This document shows, piece after piece, positions 6,184 to 8,478 of a DNA stretch of 8,478 bases. Position numbers and translations under genes: made by a program. Numbering within the stretch: the stretch's first letter is position 1; each line of letters begins with the position of its first letter. This DNA is from CAYMJV01 sp964390545. Its GTDB lineage: Bacteria > Desulfobacterota > BSN033 > UBA1163. Below the pieces are notes generated by a model. The model was not told the DNA's origin, made no database searches, and was given only the letters and a program-made list of their open reading frames with translations. The stretch lies in the NCBI GenBank assembly GCA_964390545.1, contig CAYMJV010000090.1, positions 1 to 8,478 of the forward strand, read 5' to 3'.

Positions 6184-6303
6184 CGTCGAGCTGAGCGACC
6201 CGGCGACTCGGGCAACGCCCGACCCATCATCGCACACCTTCTCAGGCAAGACACGCCTGCATTTCGCCACGCTAGCCGGGTTCGCTCCAGCGAGTTGTTA
6301 TAT
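6175..6303 (-). other. attC: Integron attC recombination site (59-base element)
   Basis: Read on the minus strand, the site opens with R'' ATATAAC (6303-6297), then AACTCG, L'' CTGGAGCGA, an inner stem-rich region, L' TCGCTCAG, a spacer, and R' GTTATAC (6181-6175). R'' and R' are complementary at six of seven positions. L'' carries one extra G relative to the complement of L' (CTGGAGCGA against CTGAGCGA), which is the extrahelical base used by integron integrases to choose the strand; a second extra A follows before CCCGGC/GCCGGG. The length of 129 bases is within the attC range. The inner part folds further (CGGGC-GTT-GCCCG and GCAGGC...GCCTG). It begins 28 bases after the methyltransferase stop codon, as cassettes normally do. 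This is one of the firmest non-coding calls here, although only a structure-based search would settle it. Confidence 0.82.
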
Positions 6304-6965
6304 GGTAAATGATTATTGATTTGCCAAGCATTTATGCAAAACGCCTTTTCCGCATTAGGCAAACCCAGGCTCTAGGCGGGTTTGGGCGGTTAGATCCAAA
6401 ATAGCTTGAAACGAGCGAAAGGATTTCGAAGTAGGGCTCCACAGAGTTAACAATATCTCTGGCGGTCCGCTGTGGTGGACCTGCGCCATGACGTTGTTCA
6501 TCAGCGTTGCCAACAAGACTCAGCCACAGGCCATCTTTTTCTAAATGAGCAGCTACGTTTTCAGCAAAGCTTTTCCGTTCTTCATCGGAATTAAATGAAT
6601 GAAAACAGCCTCTATCAAACGCAAAGCCAAATGGCGCCCCTTCAATTTTGTTTGTAAGGAGGTCGATCACAATAAAGGTACATTTGACATTAACTTTTGA
6701 AGCTTTCTCTATAGCCTTCTCTATTGCAATCTCTGAAGTATCAATTCCTATGACATGGAAGTTTTTTTGGGAAAGCCATATGGAGTTATCGCCAGTTCCG
6801 CATCCAATATCCAATGCTTTACAGGGCTCTATGGCCTTCGTAGTCACGGTCTGAATAAGGTTGAAATCAGGTTTGCCAATATTCCAAGGGGTATCGCATG
6901 CTTCATATCTTTCCTTGTAACGCTCTTCTACCGTCATCTTGTTTTTATCTCTTACAGACATATAA
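6181..6965 (-). mobile_element. Integron gene cassette (methyltransferase cassette)
   Basis: A 785-bp unit delimited by two core sites on the minus strand: GTTATAT at 6966-6960 upstream and the R' core GTTATAC at 6181-6175 downstream. Cutting each site after its G would release a circle carrying one gene (methyltransferase) and one attC. The compact layout (one gene, almost no 5' leader, stop codon 28 bases before attC) is typical of integron cassettes. No tyrosine-recombinase integrase gene or evident attI lies between the cassette and the window edge, about 1.5 kb upstream. It is therefore either an orphan cassette outside an integron or part of an array whose integrase lies elsewhere. Confidence 0.75.
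6332..6961 (-). CDS. Class I SAM-dependent methyltransferase, cassette-encoded
   Basis: A 209-residue cytoplasmic Rossmann-fold methyltransferase. The N-terminal ERYKERYEACDTPWNIGKPD (13-32) is typical of the TehB/TPMT-like small-molecule group. The SAM-binding motif I is ALDIGCGTGDNS (49-60). An acidic residue at the end of strand 2 (Asp74 in VIGIDTSE) should hold the SAM ribose, and Asp100 lies at the strand 3 end. FDRGCFHSF (115-123) occupies the motif IV/catalytic area. Such enzymes methylate small toxic or xenobiotic acceptors such as oxyanions or thiols; the acceptor here is unknown. The first ATG (6961) overlaps the cassette core GTTATATG. The second in-frame ATG at 6937 (MTVEERY) is an equally plausible start, and neither has a strong ribosome binding site. 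The gene ends just before attC, so it is a mobile cassette gene and need not be related to its neighbours. Confidence 0.88.
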   Translation of the reverse strand: MSVRDKNKMTVEERYKERYEACDTPWNIGKPDFNLIQTVTTKAIEPCKALDIGCGTGDNSIWLSQKNFHVIGIDTSEIAIEKAIEKASKVNVKCTFIVIDLLTNKIEGAPFGFAFDRGCFHSFNSDEERKSFAENVAAHLEKDGLWLSLVGNADEQRHGAGPPQRTARDIVNSVEPYFEILSLVSSYFGSNRPNPPRAWVCLMRKRRFA

Positions 6966-6966
6966 C
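6960..6966 (-). other. Upstream integron core site of the cassette
   Basis: GTTATAT on the minus strand fits the loose GTTRRRY/GTTATNY core of cassette junctions. The last three bases of GTTATATG are the methyltransferase start codon. It is preceded by GGGGTC, which would belong to the neighbouring attC or attI rather than to this cassette. Confidence 0.6.
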
Positions 6967-7137
6967 GACCCCGCTGCGGGAACTTATTTTTTATACTGCT
7001 GCGATGTTTGTTCTGAAGATCAAAGCCCTTAGCTTTTTAAAAGGCCCCTTTTAATTCCTAAATGGGCCGGTAATCGTCTTTTTTGCAACATAATAATTCA
7101 GAAAATTAACCGGCCCTAACAATCAGGGTCGTTAATT
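6960..7137. repeat. 178-bp element with TAACGACCC terminal inverted repeats
   Basis: TAACGACCC beginning at 6963 is exactly inverted at 7127-7135 (GGGTCGTTA). The left arm contains the cassette core and a tight palindrome CCCGC-T-GCGGG (6970-6980). A second, internal inverted repeat, GGGCCGGT (7064-7071) with ACCGGCCC (7109-7116), extends by AAT/ATT past a bulged A. This could be a degenerate attC of the preceding cassette, but the arms pair continuously without the usual unpaired spacer, so an unrelated small structured element is equally possible. Confidence 0.4.
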
Positions 7138-7810
7138 GCGAAATACGGGTTGTAATATACACCCTTTTTAGGTTTTTGGAAATGAATGTTTCAGGAAACA
7201 ACATTGCATCTTTACCCCCTCGGTTGCCTAAGAAATAGGCAGGCAGACCCATCATGGATAAACGGGGATTACCCCGAAAAGTGAAGATTTCTTTTAAAAA
7301 GATATAGGGTTATCGCCTTTTCCTTCCATGTAGATGCCCTACTCAGAAGCTGCCCTCTTAAGACTTCACCCCATAATCAGCAGATGCTCCTCGGAAAATA
7401 GGAGGATCCCGATTTTAAGGTACAAGCCTGTTGAGCTAATTAAATAGACGAAGGCAGGATTAGGGAACTTACTTGTAAGCCCCCTACCTCACAAGAAGAA
7501 TTAGGAGGAGGGCTATTAGGGATTATCAGATAGCTGAGTACCAAAACTCTCTCTACTCATTCAACGTTGCACCTACGAGTCATTGCTGGAAACGATATTC
7601 ATGAATTCAAGATTACGAGTTGAAAGAGAGAATAACGGGCAGAGGTTAAATCGTATTTACCTTAAAGTAATTGAGAATAAAAACTTAAATTTCCTTAGGA
7701 AAGATATCGGTGTGGTTTCCCAGAAATCTAATTCGTAAAAAAGGAGCTGTTCACCCTTTATTTCCATTTCGCCATATCCCTACTTATAAGTTTAATTCTT
7801 ACATTAACCT
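7138..7810. other. Gene-free region with several short hairpins
   Basis: Stop codons are dense in all frames and I see no gene. Between 7147 and 7276 there are four short stems: GGGT...ACCC (7147-7164), TGTTTC-AG-GAAACA (7187-7200), GCCTA-AGAAA-TAGGC (7226-7240) and CGGGG-ATTA-CCCCG (7263-7276). A further TCCTC/GAGGA stem lies at 7388-7406. No convincing T-run terminator for the cytochrome gene on the minus strand was found. Confidence 0.4.
7622..7638. repeat. 17-bp repeat resembling the attC boundary, copy 2
   Basis: Matches 6167-6183 at 16 of 17 positions in the same orientation. On the minus strand it contains GTTATTC (7636-7630), another cassette-core-like heptamer, preceded by TTTAACCTCTGCCC. 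I could not find a matching R'' arm, so it is not called a full attC. Confidence 0.5.
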
Positions 7811-8478
7811 TTAATAGACTATGGCCCATATTATAAAGACAACAGCAAGTAATCCTACAATAAGGGAAGTTATTCCTATAGCGCCGGAGAAAAGGTTACC
7901 AAGAACGTTTGGGAAGGGAACTTTTAACTTTTCCAATTCTTTCGCTTCAAAAAGTCTATCGTATTCTAAGGATCTTTCCTCGATAAACTCCCATTTATAG
8001 ATTCTACCTGTAAAGATGGAATAGTTCATGGGCCATTTGGTTGGGACAAAGTGGGTATTGAAGAAGTGAATTGTGAAAATAAAGCCAATAGCAAGAAGTG
8101 CCTCTTCAGAATGGATAATACGGGCCACGTTTATTACCCATCCCGGAACAAATTTCGCAGTGGCACTGGGTGACCACAGCAAAGCACCTGAAATACCAAT
8201 AGCAACCATCCCCCAAAAAACAGCAAGCATATCGAATTTTTCGTAATAAGCCCAGTGGTCAAATTTTGGTGGTGGGCCTTGATCCACAAACCATTTACCC
8301 ATGGCTATGAAATCCTCCCAATCCTTTTTTCTTGGCAAAAAGGAATAAGGTCCCAAAAGTCTCTCTTTTATGGTCTTCCCTCTATTTTTGTTAATAAAGG
8401 TAAAATGGAGACAATAAGCAAGAAAGATGAAAAATTCCACGACGATAATAAACGCACATATATAATGAAGGAGTATCG
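7811..8478 (-). CDS. Membrane cytochrome b subunit (FDH gamma / thiosulfate reductase-like), 5' end outside window
   Basis: The frame runs from the window edge to TAA at 7813-7811, about 222 residues, with no stop upstream of the GTG at 8440. The residues before that GTG (ILLHYICAFIIVV) continue the same membrane helix, so the gene almost certainly starts outside the window. Four membrane segments are visible: the edge helix, VFWGMVAIGISGALLW, ALLAIGFIFTIHFF and a C-terminal helix (GITSLIVGLLAVVFIIWAIVY). Candidate haem-ligand histidines are in LLHY, CLHF, FDHW, RIIHSEE and TIHFFNTHF. The segment from FDHWAYYEKFD to FTGR is typical of b-type cytochromes that pass electrons between quinone and periplasmic multihaem or molybdenum enzymes. 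Its partner is presumably encoded upstream, beyond the window. Family confidence is fair; the specific complex is not determined. Confidence 0.75.
   Translation of the reverse strand, partial: ILLHYICAFIIVVEFFIFLAYCLHFTFINKNRGKTIKERLLGPYSFLPRKKDWEDFIAMGKWFVDQGPPPKFDHWAYYEKFDMLAVFWGMVAIGISGALLWSPSATAKFVPGWVINVARIIHSEEALLAIGFIFTIHFFNTHFVPTKWPMNYSIFTGRIYKWEFIEERSLEYDRLFEAKELEKLKVPFPNVLGNLFSGAIGITSLIVGLLAVVFIIWAIVY

Noticed and set aside
6138..6362. 74-codon minus-strand frame spanning the attC site
   Set aside because: It reads through the attC and overlaps the methyltransferase end; arginine-rich content comes from the GC-rich attC stems.
7220..7280. Cyclic-di-GMP (GEMM-I) riboswitch
   Set aside because: GCCTAAG and GGGGATTACC resemble the 3' half, but the conserved ACGCAAAGC segment and the 5' stem are absent and the spacing is wrong.

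Overview
The window looks like an accessory stretch of a bacterial chromosome. It has a compact sugar-uptake operon, wide AT-rich gene-poor spacers, one orphan integron gene cassette and the edge of a respiratory gene. A b-type cytochrome of the kind paired with multihaem cytochromes or formate dehydrogenase-like enzymes, together with a family-1 sugar ABC transporter, would fit an anaerobic Desulfobacterota-like organism or a related phylum. That placement is a weak inference; no rRNA, tRNA or ribosomal protein gene is present to support it.

Left part (1-820): no convincing large gene. It holds an imperfect inverted repeat (25-152), one copy of a 23-bp direct repeat (184-206), a minus-strand terminator (566-590) placed directly after a 46-codon minus-strand frame (595-735), and a perfect palindrome (716-733) upstream of the sugar operon.

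Sugar operon (821-4571, plus strand): a secreted family-1 solute-binding protein, a strong terminator-like hairpin, two MalF/MalG-type permeases and a HAD phosphatase resembling YihX (glucose-1-phosphate phosphatase). The last three genes overlap by 4 and 1 bases and are probably translationally coupled. No ATP-binding subunit is encoded, so the transporter probably uses an ATPase encoded elsewhere. Proposed working: the binding protein captures an oligosaccharide or similar solute, the permeases import it, and the phosphatase acts on a phosphorylated sugar made from it. A second copy of the 23-bp repeat lies at 5038-5060, so near-identical direct repeats bracket the operon.

Middle (4572-6174): a gene-poor spacer containing a 16-bp palindrome, then a minus-strand gene for a small membrane-anchored protein of unknown function with a clear promoter, ribosome binding site and terminator.

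Integron cassette (6181-6965, minus strand): a SAM-dependent methyltransferase gene followed by a 129-bp attC recombination site with the diagnostic extrahelical base. The start codon overlaps the upstream core site. No integrase gene is visible, so this is a lone or orphan cassette. Repeats and inverted repeats between 6960 and 7640 suggest further recombination history upstream.

Right part (7138-8478): about 670 bp without a gene but with a run of small hairpins, then the 3' portion of a minus-strand membrane cytochrome b gene that continues beyond the window.
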